In this document: positions 17,012 through 25,174 of the stretch, piece by piece | How positions within the stretch are numbered: the first letter of the stretch is position 1 | How the letters are laid out: every line of letters begins with the position of its first letter | From: Methylobacterium sp. W2 | GTDB taxonomy: Bacteria > Pseudomonadota > Alphaproteobacteria > Rhizobiales > Beijerinckiaceae | Reading direction: 5' to 3' | DNA: 64,000 nucleotides | Assembly: GCF_020662345.1 (NCBI RefSeq) | Contig: NZ_VMOA01000010.1 | Coordinates: 1 to 64,000, forward strand | Program-made: the position numbers and the translations under genes | Notes under the pieces: model-generated | Told to the model about the DNA's origin: nothing | Database searches by the model: none | What the model saw: the letters and a program-made list of their open reading frames with translations, nothing else

Positions 17012-17755
17012 TCAGGCGTCCTTCGGCATGGCCGATTGGATCAGGCGGTCCGAGCTGAGGTCTTCCTCGTCGTAGCCGAGCAGTTCGGCGAGGCGCCCAC
17101 GGGCACGGCTCACGCGGCTTTTCACCGTGCCGACCTTGCAGCCCATGATCGTGGCCGCCTCCTCGTAGGACACGCCCTCGGCGCCCACGAGGACGAGGGC
17201 CTCGCGCTGGTCGGGCGGCAATTTGGCGAGAGCCGTCTGCAGATCCTCTACATCGAGGCGGTCGCCTTGGTGCGGCGCCGTCGCGAGACGTGCCGCGTAG
17301 GAGCCGTCCTGGTCCTCCACTTCGCGCACGCGCTTGCGGTGGTCCGAGTAGAAGATGTTGCGCAGGATGGTGAAGAGCCAGGCGTTCAGGTTCGTGCCCG
17401 GCTGGAACCGCGCGCGGTGCTGCCAGCCCTTGAGCAGGGTGTCCTGCACCAGATCGTCCGAGCGGGCCGGATTGCTGGTGAGCGAGAGCGCGAAGGCCCG
17501 CAGCGACGGCACCGCCGCGAGCAGACCGTTGCGGAACTCGGGCTCCACCTGCTCGCCGCGCGCCTTCAGGGCGGCTTCCAGCTTCTCGATGAGCTCGGCG
17601 AACCGAGTGGACGGCTCGTCCGTGCCGAGGCGATCGTAGACCGTGCGGAGCTGGTCTCCGAGATGGGAGCGAATGGTCGCTGTCAGGCTCGGCCGCCCGT
17701 CGCCGTTCGTGTCGCTCAAGCGGTCGGGGCTGGTGTCAAGGACGTCGCGTGTCAT
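17012..17755 (-). CDS. ecfG: EcfG-type general stress sigma factor with fused N-terminal NepR-like domain
   Basis: A 247-residue protein. Residues about 80-235 are a typical EcfG sigma factor: region 2 has LRAFALSLTSNPARSDDLVQDTLLKGW and FQPGTNLNAWLFTILRN, and region 4 has LPPDQREALVLVGAEGVSYEEAA, then GTVKSRVSRARGRLAELLG. Before it, residues about 24-65 read TIRSHLGDQLRTVYDRL and then TRFAELIEKLEAALKARG, matching the core of the anti-sigma factor NepR. The two are in one frame with no stop. EcfG drives the general stress regulon of alphaproteobacteria; NepR inhibits it and PhyR relieves it. A cis-acting NepR domain could make the sigma factor self-inhibited. The start at 17755 was chosen because everything upstream is not protein-like. 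phyR is not in this window. Confidence 0.9.
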   Translation of the reverse strand: MTRDVLDTSPDRLSDTNGDGRPSLTATIRSHLGDQLRTVYDRLGTDEPSTRFAELIEKLEAALKARGEQVEPEFRNGLLAAVPSLRAFALSLTSNPARSDDLVQDTLLKGWQHRARFQPGTNLNAWLFTILRNIFYSDHRKRVREVEDQDGSYAARLATAPHQGDRLDVEDLQTALAKLPPDQREALVLVGAEGVSYEEAATIMGCKVGTVKSRVSRARGRLAELLGYDEEDLSSDRLIQSAMPKDA

Positions 17756-18050
17756 GGCTCGTCGTATTCTGATCGTTTGGCAGGAAATCGCCCGGTTCGG
17801 ACCGGCCGTATCGGATAGGTCCGCCTGACGTCGATGGCGAGCCCGTAGCATGTCCCGGGGTTGTAGCGCATCCCACCCGGTCACGCATCCCGCCAAGCTG
17901 AGCATATGGCGATGTACGCCGTTCGCGTCCACATGCGGCGGATGGCGTCGGAGACGTCGACATCTTGGTCACATCCCCGAGCCCTGCGGCCTCTGCTGGC
18001 GTCTTCGGTGGCCTATATGATCCGGTCATTGCCATCGGAAAGGATCGTCC

Positions 18051-18818
18051 ATGGATCGTCGCGCCTTCACCGCGAGCCTGACGGCGGCTGTCCTGTCCGG
18101 TCCAGGCGAGGCCGCGCGCGCGGCGGTGCCGGACCAGCCGCCCGTGCGGATCGCCATGCTGATGTTTCCCGGCATGACGGCACTCGACCTCGTGGGCCCG
18201 CAGGCGATCCTGGCCGGGTTGGCGGGCGATCGGCTCCATCTCGTCGCCCACCAAGCCGGACCGGTCCCCAGCGATACAGGGCTGACTCTCTTGGCGGACA
18301 CCTCCTTCGAGACCTGCCCTCGCGACGTCGATGTGCTCTTCGTGCCCGGCGGCGACGCGACCCCCGCCCAGATGCGCCATGAGGCGACTCTGGCCTTCCT
18401 GCGCGACAGGGCGGCCGGGGCGTCCTGGATCACCAGCGTCTGCACCGGCTCGCTCATCCTCGGTGCGGCGGGGTTGCTCGATGGCTATCGCGCCACCTCG
18501 CATTGGTGCGTGCGCGAGACCGTCCTGCCCCGCCTCGGCGCCATCCCGGTGAACCGGCGCGTGGTGGTGGACCGCAACCGGATCACGGCGGCAGGCATCT
18601 CCGCCGGCCTCGACTTCGCCCTCGTCCTGGCGGCGCGCCTGCGTGGCGACGAGTATGCCAGGACGAGCCAGCTCGTGGCCGAGTATGCGCCGGAACCGCC
18701 CTTCTCCGCCGGTACGCCCGAGACGGCCGGCCCGGACATCGCCGCCCGCGCCGGAGCGATCCTCAAGGACCTGGCGGATGGGTCGCTCGCGGCCGCGGCA
18801 GGGCCCACGCCGCGGTGA
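18051..18818 (+). CDS. DJ-1/PfpI-family protein, exported
   Basis: A 255-residue protein of the ThiJ/DJ-1/PfpI superfamily, closest in motif to isonitrile hydratase/AraC-N-terminal-like members. The nucleophile elbow is ITSVCTGSLILGAAGLLDG near residues 125-145, with Cys as nucleophile; MFPGMTALDLVGP and VLFVPGGD complete the fold. Residues 1-25 (MDRRAFTASLTAAVLSG) resemble a twin-arginine leader, uncommon for this family, so the protein may act in the periplasm. The C-terminal tail is Ala/Pro-rich. It stands alone; substrate unknown. Confidence 0.85.
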   Translation: MDRRAFTASLTAAVLSGPGEAARAAVPDQPPVRIAMLMFPGMTALDLVGPQAILAGLAGDRLHLVAHQAGPVPSDTGLTLLADTSFETCPRDVDVLFVPGGDATPAQMRHEATLAFLRDRAAGASWITSVCTGSLILGAAGLLDGYRATSHWCVRETVLPRLGAIPVNRRVVVDRNRITAAGISAGLDFALVLAARLRGDEYARTSQLVAEYAPEPPFSAGTPETAGPDIAARAGAILKDLADGSLAAAAGPTPR

Positions 18819-19026
18819 GGGCTGGGGCGCTCGGGGCTGCCGGAGGCAGGTGGTCTCCAGCTCTCCGCGCGGCAGCTCCTTCGCGCGACTGCCCCTGGCG
18901 CGACGGCGCGTCATTTTGCCGGAACCTCGTTGAATGGCCAAGGTTTAGCCAATGGCGGGAAAGCTGCATGGTCGCAATGCGCTGGACACCGGACATCCGC
19001 GCTCCAACGATGAAGGGCATCGATCC

Positions 19027-20505
19027 ATGGCATCAGGCCTCGCAGGCGATCTCACCCGGACGAAAACCCTCGAGCGACTGAATGCCGATGCCGAAGGGGG
19101 TGAGCACAAGCTCGAACGCACCCTCGGCCCCTGGAGCCTCGTCGCCCTCGGGATCGGCGCGGTGATCGGCGCCGGCCTGTTCTCCCTCACCGGCATCGCG
19201 GCGGCCGAGCATGCCGGCCCCGCCGTGGTGATCTCCTTCGCCATCGCGTCGATCGCCTGCGCCTTCGCCGGGATGTGCTACAGCGAGCTCGCCGGCATGA
19301 TCCCCGTGGCGGGTTCGGCTTATACCTACGCCTATGCCACCATGGGCGAGTTCGTGGCTTGGATCATCGGCTGGGATCTCGTCCTCGAATACGCTGTCGG
19401 CGCGGCCACCGTTTCGGTGAGCTGGTCGAGCTACGTCACCCGGTTCCTGCGGGACACCCTCGGCATCAACTTGCCGCCCAGCCTCGTGAATTCACCCTTC
19501 GAGACCTACACGGTCGACGGGGTGACGGCGCATGGCATCGTCAACCTGCCGGCCATCCTCATCATCGTCGCCGTCTCGGCCCTGCTGATGATCGGCATCC
19601 GCGAATCCGCCCGCGTCAACGCCGTCGTCGTGGCGATCAAGCTCGCGGTGGTGGCGGTCGTGGTGGGCGTCGGCCTGTTCTACATCAAGGCGCAGAACTA
19701 TGTGCCGTTCATCCCCGAGAATACCGGCACGTTCGGCGAGTACGGCTGGAGCGGCATCATGCGCGGCGCCGGTGTCGTGTTCTTCGCCTATATCGGGTTC
19801 GACGCGGTCTCGACGGCGGCGCAGGAGGCTAAGAACCCCCAGCGCAACATGATGATCGGCATCCTCGGGTCGCTGGCCATCTGCACGGTGATCTACATCG
19901 CCTTCGCCGGCGTGCTCACCGGCCTCGTCCATTACGACGCCATGAAGGGCGATGCCGCGCCGGTGAACACGGCCATCGCCCAGACGCCGTTCCCCTGGCT
20001 GAAGAGCCTCGTGACCCTCGGCGTCATCGCCGGCTTCTCCACCGTGATCCTGGTCCTGCTGCTGGGCCAGAGCCGGGTGTTCTATTCCATGAGCCAGGAC
20101 CGGCTGCTGCCAGGCTTCTTCTCGAAGATCCATCCGACCTGGAAGACGCCCTACCGCTCGAACCTGTTCTTCATGGTGTTCACCAGCGCGCTCGGCGGCT
20201 TCCTGCCGATCAGCCAGCTCGGCCACATGACCAGCATCGGCACTTTGCTCGCTTTCATCCTGGTCTGTGCGGGGGTCGTCATCCTGCGCCGGACCCAGCC
20301 CGATGCGCGCCGGGACTACCGGACGCCGCTGGTGCCGCTGGTGCCGATCCTCGGCATCGTCAGCTGCCTCGCCATGATGGTGTCCCTCGACGGCCAGACC
20401 TGGCTGCGACTGCTTGCCTGGCTCGCGGTAGGACTTGTCATCTACTTCGCCTGGAGCCGGCGCAACAGCCGCCTCGGCCGCGAAGAGGCCGTCAGGCCGT
20501 CTTGA
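19027..20505 (+). CDS. APC-family amino acid permease
   Basis: A 492-residue integral membrane protein with about 12-13 hydrophobic segments and the APC signature GIGAVIGAGLFSLTGIAAAEHAGPAVVISF near the N-terminus (unwound TM1). GFDAVSTAAQEAKNPQRN is the conserved TM6-loop motif of the cationic amino acid transporter branch (YhdG/CAT type). It should import amino acids by proton or sodium coupling. Start at 19027 gives MASGLAGDLTRTKTLERL; upstream extension to 18952 is not supported. Its 3' end overlaps the end of the convergent MBL gene by 14 bases. Confidence 0.93.
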   Translation: MASGLAGDLTRTKTLERLNADAEGGEHKLERTLGPWSLVALGIGAVIGAGLFSLTGIAAAEHAGPAVVISFAIASIACAFAGMCYSELAGMIPVAGSAYTYAYATMGEFVAWIIGWDLVLEYAVGAATVSVSWSSYVTRFLRDTLGINLPPSLVNSPFETYTVDGVTAHGIVNLPAILIIVAVSALLMIGIRESARVNAVVVAIKLAVVAVVVGVGLFYIKAQNYVPFIPENTGTFGEYGWSGIMRGAGVVFFAYIGFDAVSTAAQEAKNPQRNMMIGILGSLAICTVIYIAFAGVLTGLVHYDAMKGDAAPVNTAIAQTPFPWLKSLVTLGVIAGFSTVILVLLLGQSRVFYSMSQDRLLPGFFSKIHPTWKTPYRSNLFFMVFTSALGGFLPISQLGHMTSIGTLLAFILVCAGVVILRRTQPDARRDYRTPLVPLVPILGIVSCLAMMVSLDGQTWLRLLAWLAVGLVIYFAWSRRNSRLGREEAVRPS

Positions 20506-21397
20506 TCAGGGACAGGTGCCGGCCGTCACGGGCCGGTTCCGTCATCTCGCCCACGGCGACCATCTGCCGTTCGCGCGCGATGAAGGCGGTCGGCATGACG
20601 GCCTGCATCTCCGTCTCCACGCTGCGCAACTGCGCATCGCCATGGGACGGATGCAGATGAATGATCGCCAAAGCCTTCGCCCCGGCCGCCTGCGCCAGCT
20701 CGACGCCCTTTTCCCAGGTGGAATGTCCCCAACCGCAGCAGCGGGGATACTCGGTCTCCGTGAACATGCCGTCGTAGACGAGGAGGTCGGCGCCCTCCAC
20801 GAAGCGGCGCAGGGCTTCGTCAGGCCAGGGATCGGAATGCTCGATGTCGCTGATGATGCAGAGACGCTTGCCCGCATGATCGAAGCGGTAGCCCACAGAT
20901 CCTTGCGGATGGTTGAGCAGGATGGTGTCGACGCGCGCGCCATCGGCGAAATTCAGCGATTCGCCCGCCTTGAAGCCGTGATGGGCGAATGTGCACGGGA
21001 GGACGTCGAGCGTCACGGGAAACAACGGCGGCGAGAACAGCCGGTCCAGAGTCGCCTCGGCGCTGTCCCCATCGAGGTTGCCGCAATAGGTGTTGATGGT
21101 CCGCTCCGGATTGAAGATCACGGGTTTGAAGAACGGCAGACCGGCGGTGTGATCGAGATGGAGATGGCTGAACAGGAGATCGATCTCTTTGGGTAGCGCC
21201 TCCCGATGATGCAGGCCGCAGGCGTTCAGGCCGGAACCAGCATCGACCATGAACAAGCGCGTGCCGCAGCGGATCTCCATGCAGGGAGTATTGCCGCCGA
21301 ACTCGGCATAATCCGGTCCGCTGACGGGCGTGGAACCCCGGACGCCCCAGAAGCGTAGCGAGAGGCCGTCCTCAGCCAAAGTGTTCGTCATCGTCAT
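20492..21397 (-). CDS. MBL-fold metal-dependent hydrolase
   Basis: A 301-residue metallo-beta-lactamase-fold protein. The metal site is SHLHLDHTAGLPFF (HxHxDH) near residues 80-92, with further ligands in ISDIEHSDPW, YDGMFTETEYP and WGHSTWEKGVELA. The opening LRFWGVRGSTPVSGPDYAEFGGNTPCMEI is the hallmark of the phosphodiesterase-like MBL group related to class III cAMP phosphodiesterase/RNase Z-like enzymes. The exact substrate is unknown. Two Met starts, at 21397 and 21391, are equivalent. The gene overlaps the convergent permease gene tail-to-tail by 14 bases, which is unusual but not functional evidence. Confidence 0.9.
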   Translation of the reverse strand: MTMTNTLAEDGLSLRFWGVRGSTPVSGPDYAEFGGNTPCMEIRCGTRLFMVDAGSGLNACGLHHREALPKEIDLLFSHLHLDHTAGLPFFKPVIFNPERTINTYCGNLDGDSAEATLDRLFSPPLFPVTLDVLPCTFAHHGFKAGESLNFADGARVDTILLNHPQGSVGYRFDHAGKRLCIISDIEHSDPWPDEALRRFVEGADLLVYDGMFTETEYPRCCGWGHSTWEKGVELAQAAGAKALAIIHLHPSHGDAQLRSVETEMQAVMPTAFIARERQMVAVGEMTEPARDGRHLSLIKTA

Positions 21398-21854
21398 CGT
21401 TCGACTACCGATTGCCCGATCTGCCTGAGATCCGGTGCCTTTCGGCGCACCGATGCGGTCCGTTCGTCGCAAGAACGGTCACAAGCAGGTTGCCAGGATC
21501 GAAGTGGGGTTGACCATCAGGTAGTCAGCCCGTTTCGACATCGATGTGCGGCCACGCACACAGCTTGGAAGACTGGATTCTGCGCAAAGCCTGCTCTCGC
21601 GTGACTGTTTTCGAGTCGGGCGAGAGCGCATTGGGCTTACGTCAACGAGCGATAGAGGGAGACGACCAACGCCTTGGGATTGCGCATCGAAACGCCATTG
21701 AAAGGGCGTGCAAGACAAGAGCTCCACGGCCCTAGGTGTCTCTCACAAAACTCCCGCTGCGCCGTCGTGCTCCGAGGAGAACCGACCGTGACCGGGAGTT
21801 TTGTGAGACTTTTTAAGACGGGCGATCCTTGGGTCCGAAACCCTGCCCCGCCGT
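21398..21854. other. Intergenic stretch containing a 16-bp inverted repeat
   Basis: About 455 bases upstream of the MBL gene and downstream of the pyruvyl transferase gene, both on the minus strand. Apart from the inverted repeat at 21741-21808 I see no gene; short frames have no start signals. Confidence 0.5.
21741..21808. repeat. Perfect 16-bp inverted repeat
   Basis: TCTCACAAAACTCCCG (21741-21756) and CGGGAGTTTTGTGAGA (21793-21808) are exact reverse complements separated by 36 bases. On the plus strand the right arm is followed by CTTTTT. The arms are AT-richer than the surroundings. It may be a miniature inverted-repeat element, a degraded insertion sequence, or a long-loop hairpin that ends transcription; no transposase is near. 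Confidence 0.85.
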
Positions 21855-22865
21855 TCAGGTGTTCAGCCGGACGGGGAAGGGGAACGCCGCCCGGAGGGCC
21901 TTCGTATCGATTGGCGACGGCGGCAGGACGCACTTGCGCGCTTCGAGCCACTTCAGGTCGGTGAATCGCGGCGGGACGCCGAGCGCGGGATCATCGAGAC
22001 CGACCGAGAGCTTGTAATCCCGCATCTTGAACGAATCCCCCGCGTTTTCCAGGTCGCTCGTCACGCGGAGCGACTGACAGGGAATACCGTAGGCATGGGA
22101 AACGATGAGGCCGTGGAGCGAGGTGGAGACGATCTCCTCGCAGCTCATGATGTCTCGGATTACACGTTCGATTTCGTCAAACGTCACCGATCGCAGCGAA
22201 ATGACTTTGATGTGGTCCGCACCCAGCTTCTCGATGGCGGCCCGGAACATCCCTTCCTGCAGCACGTGTGGAATGATGCCGATCTTGTGGGTTTTGGGCA
22301 CATCCGGTGCATACACCTCTGGCAGTAGGACGGCGGCATCACCGTAGATCTCCGGGCATTCTCCACCGCTGGCGAGGATCGCCGAACGCGAGAGCGGACC
22401 GCGCACGGCGCTGTAGATCGCGGTCGGGCAGAGTGGGTCGCTGCCGCGTGGCATGCCGGTTCCCCACACGTGGGTGCCGGGGCGGGCGAACTTGGCGATG
22501 CTGCCGATGCAAAGACCTTCCGCCTTGCTGGAGGCCACCCAGCGCGGCATCACACCGAAGGCGTGCCAAAGGATGTACGGGGTGAGGATGTCGCCGAAAT
22601 TGCCGGGATAGGGGCTGCGCATCCACCACACTTTGGGGCGGTACTTCTCGTCGAGGCCGGCTTCGGCCGCCAACTCGTCGAACGTGCGCAGGGTGCGGAA
22701 CGCCGTGACGAAGGCACCCCATTTCTGCTCTGACTCAGCGAGGAGTTCGTTCTCCAGCTTGATGTACGCGTCCCTGTTGCCTTTCCGGAGATGGGCGTGG
22801 AACGCTTTCGCCGCCGCCTTCTCGGCCTGATTCTCCTGACCTTCGAGCTCTTCCTGGTCCGACAC
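21855..22865 (-). CDS. Polysaccharide pyruvyl transferase family protein
   Basis: A 336-residue protein that starts with GTG at 22865, preceded by a GGAGAG site. After a charged coiled-coil-like N-terminus (residues 1-60, rich in Glu/Lys/Ala) comes the PS_pyruv_trans domain: NFGDILTPYILWHAFG near residue 90, GTGMPRGSD, EIYGDAAVLLPEVY, IGIIPHVLQEG and the conserved STSLHGLIVSHAYGIPC near residue 250. Such enzymes add pyruvate ketals to, or otherwise modify, surface polysaccharides; some members act in other glycan steps. No glycan genes adjoin it, so it is an orphan gene. Tyr/Cys-rich edges suggest transfer, but the evidence is thin. Confidence 0.85.
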   Translation of the reverse strand: MSDQEELEGQENQAEKAAAKAFHAHLRKGNRDAYIKLENELLAESEQKWGAFVTAFRTLRTFDELAAEAGLDEKYRPKVWWMRSPYPGNFGDILTPYILWHAFGVMPRWVASSKAEGLCIGSIAKFARPGTHVWGTGMPRGSDPLCPTAIYSAVRGPLSRSAILASGGECPEIYGDAAVLLPEVYAPDVPKTHKIGIIPHVLQEGMFRAAIEKLGADHIKVISLRSVTFDEIERVIRDIMSCEEIVSTSLHGLIVSHAYGIPCQSLRVTSDLENAGDSFKMRDYKLSVGLDDPALGVPPRFTDLKWLEARKCVLPPSPIDTKALRAAFPFPVRLNT

Positions 22866-23242
22866 TCGATCTCTCCAAACTTGGTCGTCAGCGCAATTCG
22901 ACAGAGCTTATCGTCTCGGAGACAGTCAGAGTCGAGGCCGTTACCGGAGAACGGCATAAGGGAAAGGCCGATCTGCCGAAACTGCCGATTCCTGACGGGG
23001 ACGGGCGTAGGGGCGGCGTCGCTCAAAACGTCGGTCTACGATGCCTTCGGCTGCCCGGAGACGTCAAGAATGCAGGTATCGCAGACTGATAGTCTGGAAT
23101 AGATATAAATCAAATCTGATGATCTGGCGAGTTATGTAAGATTTATACTCTTTCCAATATTCTCAAATACGCTTGATTGATCGCGCGTCTTGCTTCTTTA
23201 TACCCGCTATCGGGGCATTGCGGGATGTGGAGGTCGGCCGAG
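22866..23242. other. Intergenic with an AT-rich tract
   Basis: About 375 bases between two divergent transcription units. The part around 23090-23170 is strongly AT-rich (for example GGAATAGATATAAATCAAAT) and probably holds promoters for the small-gene operon that follows. No supported gene. Confidence 0.5.
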
Positions 23243-23416
23243 ATGGAACGGATGCTGGAACTGATCCGCGGCTATGCACGGCTGGCATGGTGGGACGGGT
23301 GCGCCGTCGACATGCGTCTGCACCGCATCGCCGACTTGGTGGATTTCCTCGCCGCCGCGAAGGAGCCGCGGTTGATGCCCCAATCAATCCCGATCACAAA
23401 AGGAGAGATCGCGTGA
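23243..23416 (+). CDS. Small protein (57 aa), unknown
   Basis: A short frame starting MERMLELIRGYARLAWWDG with an ideal Shine-Dalgarno (GGAGGT, eight bases upstream). It is helical in character, with Trp-Trp in the middle, and ends ITKGEIA. Its stop overlaps the GTG of the next gene (GTGA), indicating translational coupling. No family is recognised. The start at 23243 is preferred over in-frame starts at 23225 or 23177 because only this one has the Shine-Dalgarno. Confidence 0.7.
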   Translation: MERMLELIRGYARLAWWDGCAVDMRLHRIADLVDFLAAAKEPRLMPQSIPITKGEIA

Positions 23417-23736
23417 GCGCCGTCCGTTCGTCCCGGCCCTGTATCGAGCCGGCCAAGGAGGGAAGCGAGCTGGACGAAGCACTGCGCCGCGCCTTCTGGA
23501 CCAGTCTGCACCGTCAACCTCTTCCGGCGCTCCAGGCCCTGACGGTGGCAGCCCGCACGATCGGGACGCTGTATCGACAGATCGCCGAGGCCCATGACGG
23601 CCCAGGCGGCTGCAATTGCGGGTGGGAGCCCGATCCCGATAGCGATCTCATCGTGCTCGAAGCCAATCTGGCGGCGGCCCTGCTCAAGCCGCCGGAAGCT
23701 GATCTCGCTTTCATGGCAATGCTCGGACGAGCGTGA
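23413..23736 (+). CDS. Small protein (107 aa), unknown
   Basis: A 107-residue protein with a GTG start at 23413 and an AGGAGAG site just upstream, coupled by a four-base overlap to the preceding small gene. The first two thirds are helical (LDEALRRAFWTSLHRQPLPALQAL); the middle holds a CNCGWEPDPDSD segment with two cysteines that could bind metal; the C-terminus is helical again. It has no signal peptide. I do not recognise it. Its partnership with the 57-residue protein suggests a small complex. Confidence 0.7.
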   Translation: MSAVRSSRPCIEPAKEGSELDEALRRAFWTSLHRQPLPALQALTVAARTIGTLYRQIAEAHDGPGGCNCGWEPDPDSDLIVLEANLAAALLKPPEADLAFMAMLGRA

Positions 23737-23887
23737 GGTAGGCCGTGACGGCCTGATTGACCCGTGGTTCTCGATGAGCCGTGGCCTGGGGCCCCACGTC
23801 CGGTTCCTTCCCTCGACGCTCCGCATGAGGGATTGGTTAACCCGTTCCCGTTCATGATCCGTCCGACCCAACAGGGTGGAGGTGGGA

Positions 23888-24046
23888 ATGGACGTGATCT
23901 ACCGCGGTCTCGAAACGTCACTTCTCGGGCTGACCCTCGTCTTGGGTATCGCAGCCTTTGCCCTTCCCTCTCTGGCCCCCCGCATGCTCGGCGCCCCGGA
24001 GCTTGCCGTGACCCTGCCGCTGCTCAGCGTCACCGCTGAACGTTGA
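23888..24046 (+). CDS. Small single-pass membrane protein (52 aa)
   Basis: The frame begins MDVIYRGLETSLLGLTLVLG and continues through a hydrophobic helix (about residues 10-28), then a Pro-rich turn and a second mildly hydrophobic stretch, ending TAER. A strong GGAGGTGGG ribosome binding site ends two bases before the ATG. No other gene occupies this strand or the opposite one, so it is not a shadow. The helix could be a transmembrane anchor or an uncleaved signal. Function unknown. Confidence 0.6.
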   Translation: MDVIYRGLETSLLGLTLVLGIAAFALPSLAPRMLGAPELAVTLPLLSVTAER

Positions 24047-24287
24047 AATCGATCACGGGATTCCTCCCGCGATGTCGGTGGCATCGGAGCCGGCACGCGA
24101 GAAGAGATCGCGATCGTCACGGTGCGGTGTCACACAAGCAGCAACGCATCCCAACTATCTAGGTGCGGCGCGTCATCGCGCTGCAACTGTTTTGCTCCCA
24201 CGCGACTTTACAGATCAAGCGCTGCGGTAAGCGCAATGGCTTGGGTCTGAATGGTGCTTCGAAAAACGGAGCGCGGGCAGGGTTGCG

Positions 24288-24539
24288 ATGACGAAACGAT
24301 TTGGCCTTTTCACTGCGATGGGTGTTGCGCTCTTCGTCGGTATGTCCTCCTTTTCCGCTGAAGCGATGCCGGGGACCGAGGGATCCTCGACCACCACGCC
24401 TCACCGGGATGCGGAACTCGGCAAGGTTGCTCTGACGGTCGAGGCCGAAGACGACACTCTGGCCTGCACCAAATCGCGCAAGCGCTTGTTCGTCGATGGC
24501 GAGGGCTGGATTGTCCGCCGCGTCACCACCTGCCGCTGA
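24288..24539 (+). CDS. Small exported protein (83 aa)
   Basis: An 83-residue protein with a signal peptide (MTKRFGLFTAMGVALFVGMSSFSAEA, cleavage near residue 26) and a short mature domain with two cysteines (ACTKSRKRLFVDGEG and a final TTCR) that could form a disulfide. The sequence VDGEGWIVRRVTTCR is reminiscent of small periplasmic proteins seen in Methylobacterium. Composition is less GC-rich than neighbours. It stands alone in a run of small genes. Confidence 0.75.
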   Translation: MTKRFGLFTAMGVALFVGMSSFSAEAMPGTEGSSTTTPHRDAELGKVALTVEAEDDTLACTKSRKRLFVDGEGWIVRRVTTCR

Positions 24540-24703
24540 AACGACGGCCTCAATTTTTTGACGTACGGCGTACGGACATCGGGTTCTGCATCCTGCAGGT
24601 CGAGCGAAATCGTCTCTTCGTACTCTTCGCCGTTATTTTTCGACTGGCCCATGGCCCGATCGTGCCGTCCCATCTCGAACCGGATTCACGCAGCGAGGTT
24701 GGC

Positions 24704-25165
24704 ATGTCGCCGACTCTAAAATGGTCGATGCTGGCATGCAATCTGGCACTTGCCCTTATGGTGGTGCCAGTTGCCTCTGCGCAGGATGTCGTCGCCTCGG
24801 GATACGGCCATCCCGACACGTCGCGCCTGCGATTCGATGAAAGCTATGCAGGGCCCTATGTCATCGCAGCCTCTCATACTGCGTCGCGCCCCCTCTTGCC
24901 CCGACCCACAGAGTTGGTTCCGAGTGCCTGGGGCTATGGAACATATGGCATTCCCACCGCTACCGGCATTCGTCCCGCGCCCGTCGGAACACCCACCATC
25001 TACCTGATTGATACGTCGCCCGGCGCGATGCATCTGGCTCGTCACGCCGGCCCCAGGATACTGTCCCGGAAAGGGCGAAATCCTGCCGCGATATCCATCG
25101 CTCCGCAGATGCGGGCCGGAGCGATGATCGTTACGTTACGTATCGGGCGACACGCCTCACGCTGA
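24704..25165 (+). CDS. Exported protein of unknown function (153 aa)
   Basis: The protein starts MSPTLKWSMLACNLALALM and has a signal peptide cleaved near VASAQD (residue 27). The mature part is rich in Gly, Pro and Tyr (GYGHPDTSRLRFDE; SAWGYGTYGIPTATGIRPAP) and lacks recognisable domains, ending with a basic tail (LRIGRHASR). The start at 24704 was chosen to place the signal peptide first. Its stop is nine bases from the end of the convergent YdcF gene. Function unknown. Confidence 0.7.
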   Translation: MSPTLKWSMLACNLALALMVVPVASAQDVVASGYGHPDTSRLRFDESYAGPYVIAASHTASRPLLPRPTELVPSAWGYGTYGIPTATGIRPAPVGTPTIYLIDTSPGAMHLARHAGPRILSRKGRNPAAISIAPQMRAGAMIVTLRIGRHASR

Positions 25166-25174
25166 GGGGCGATG

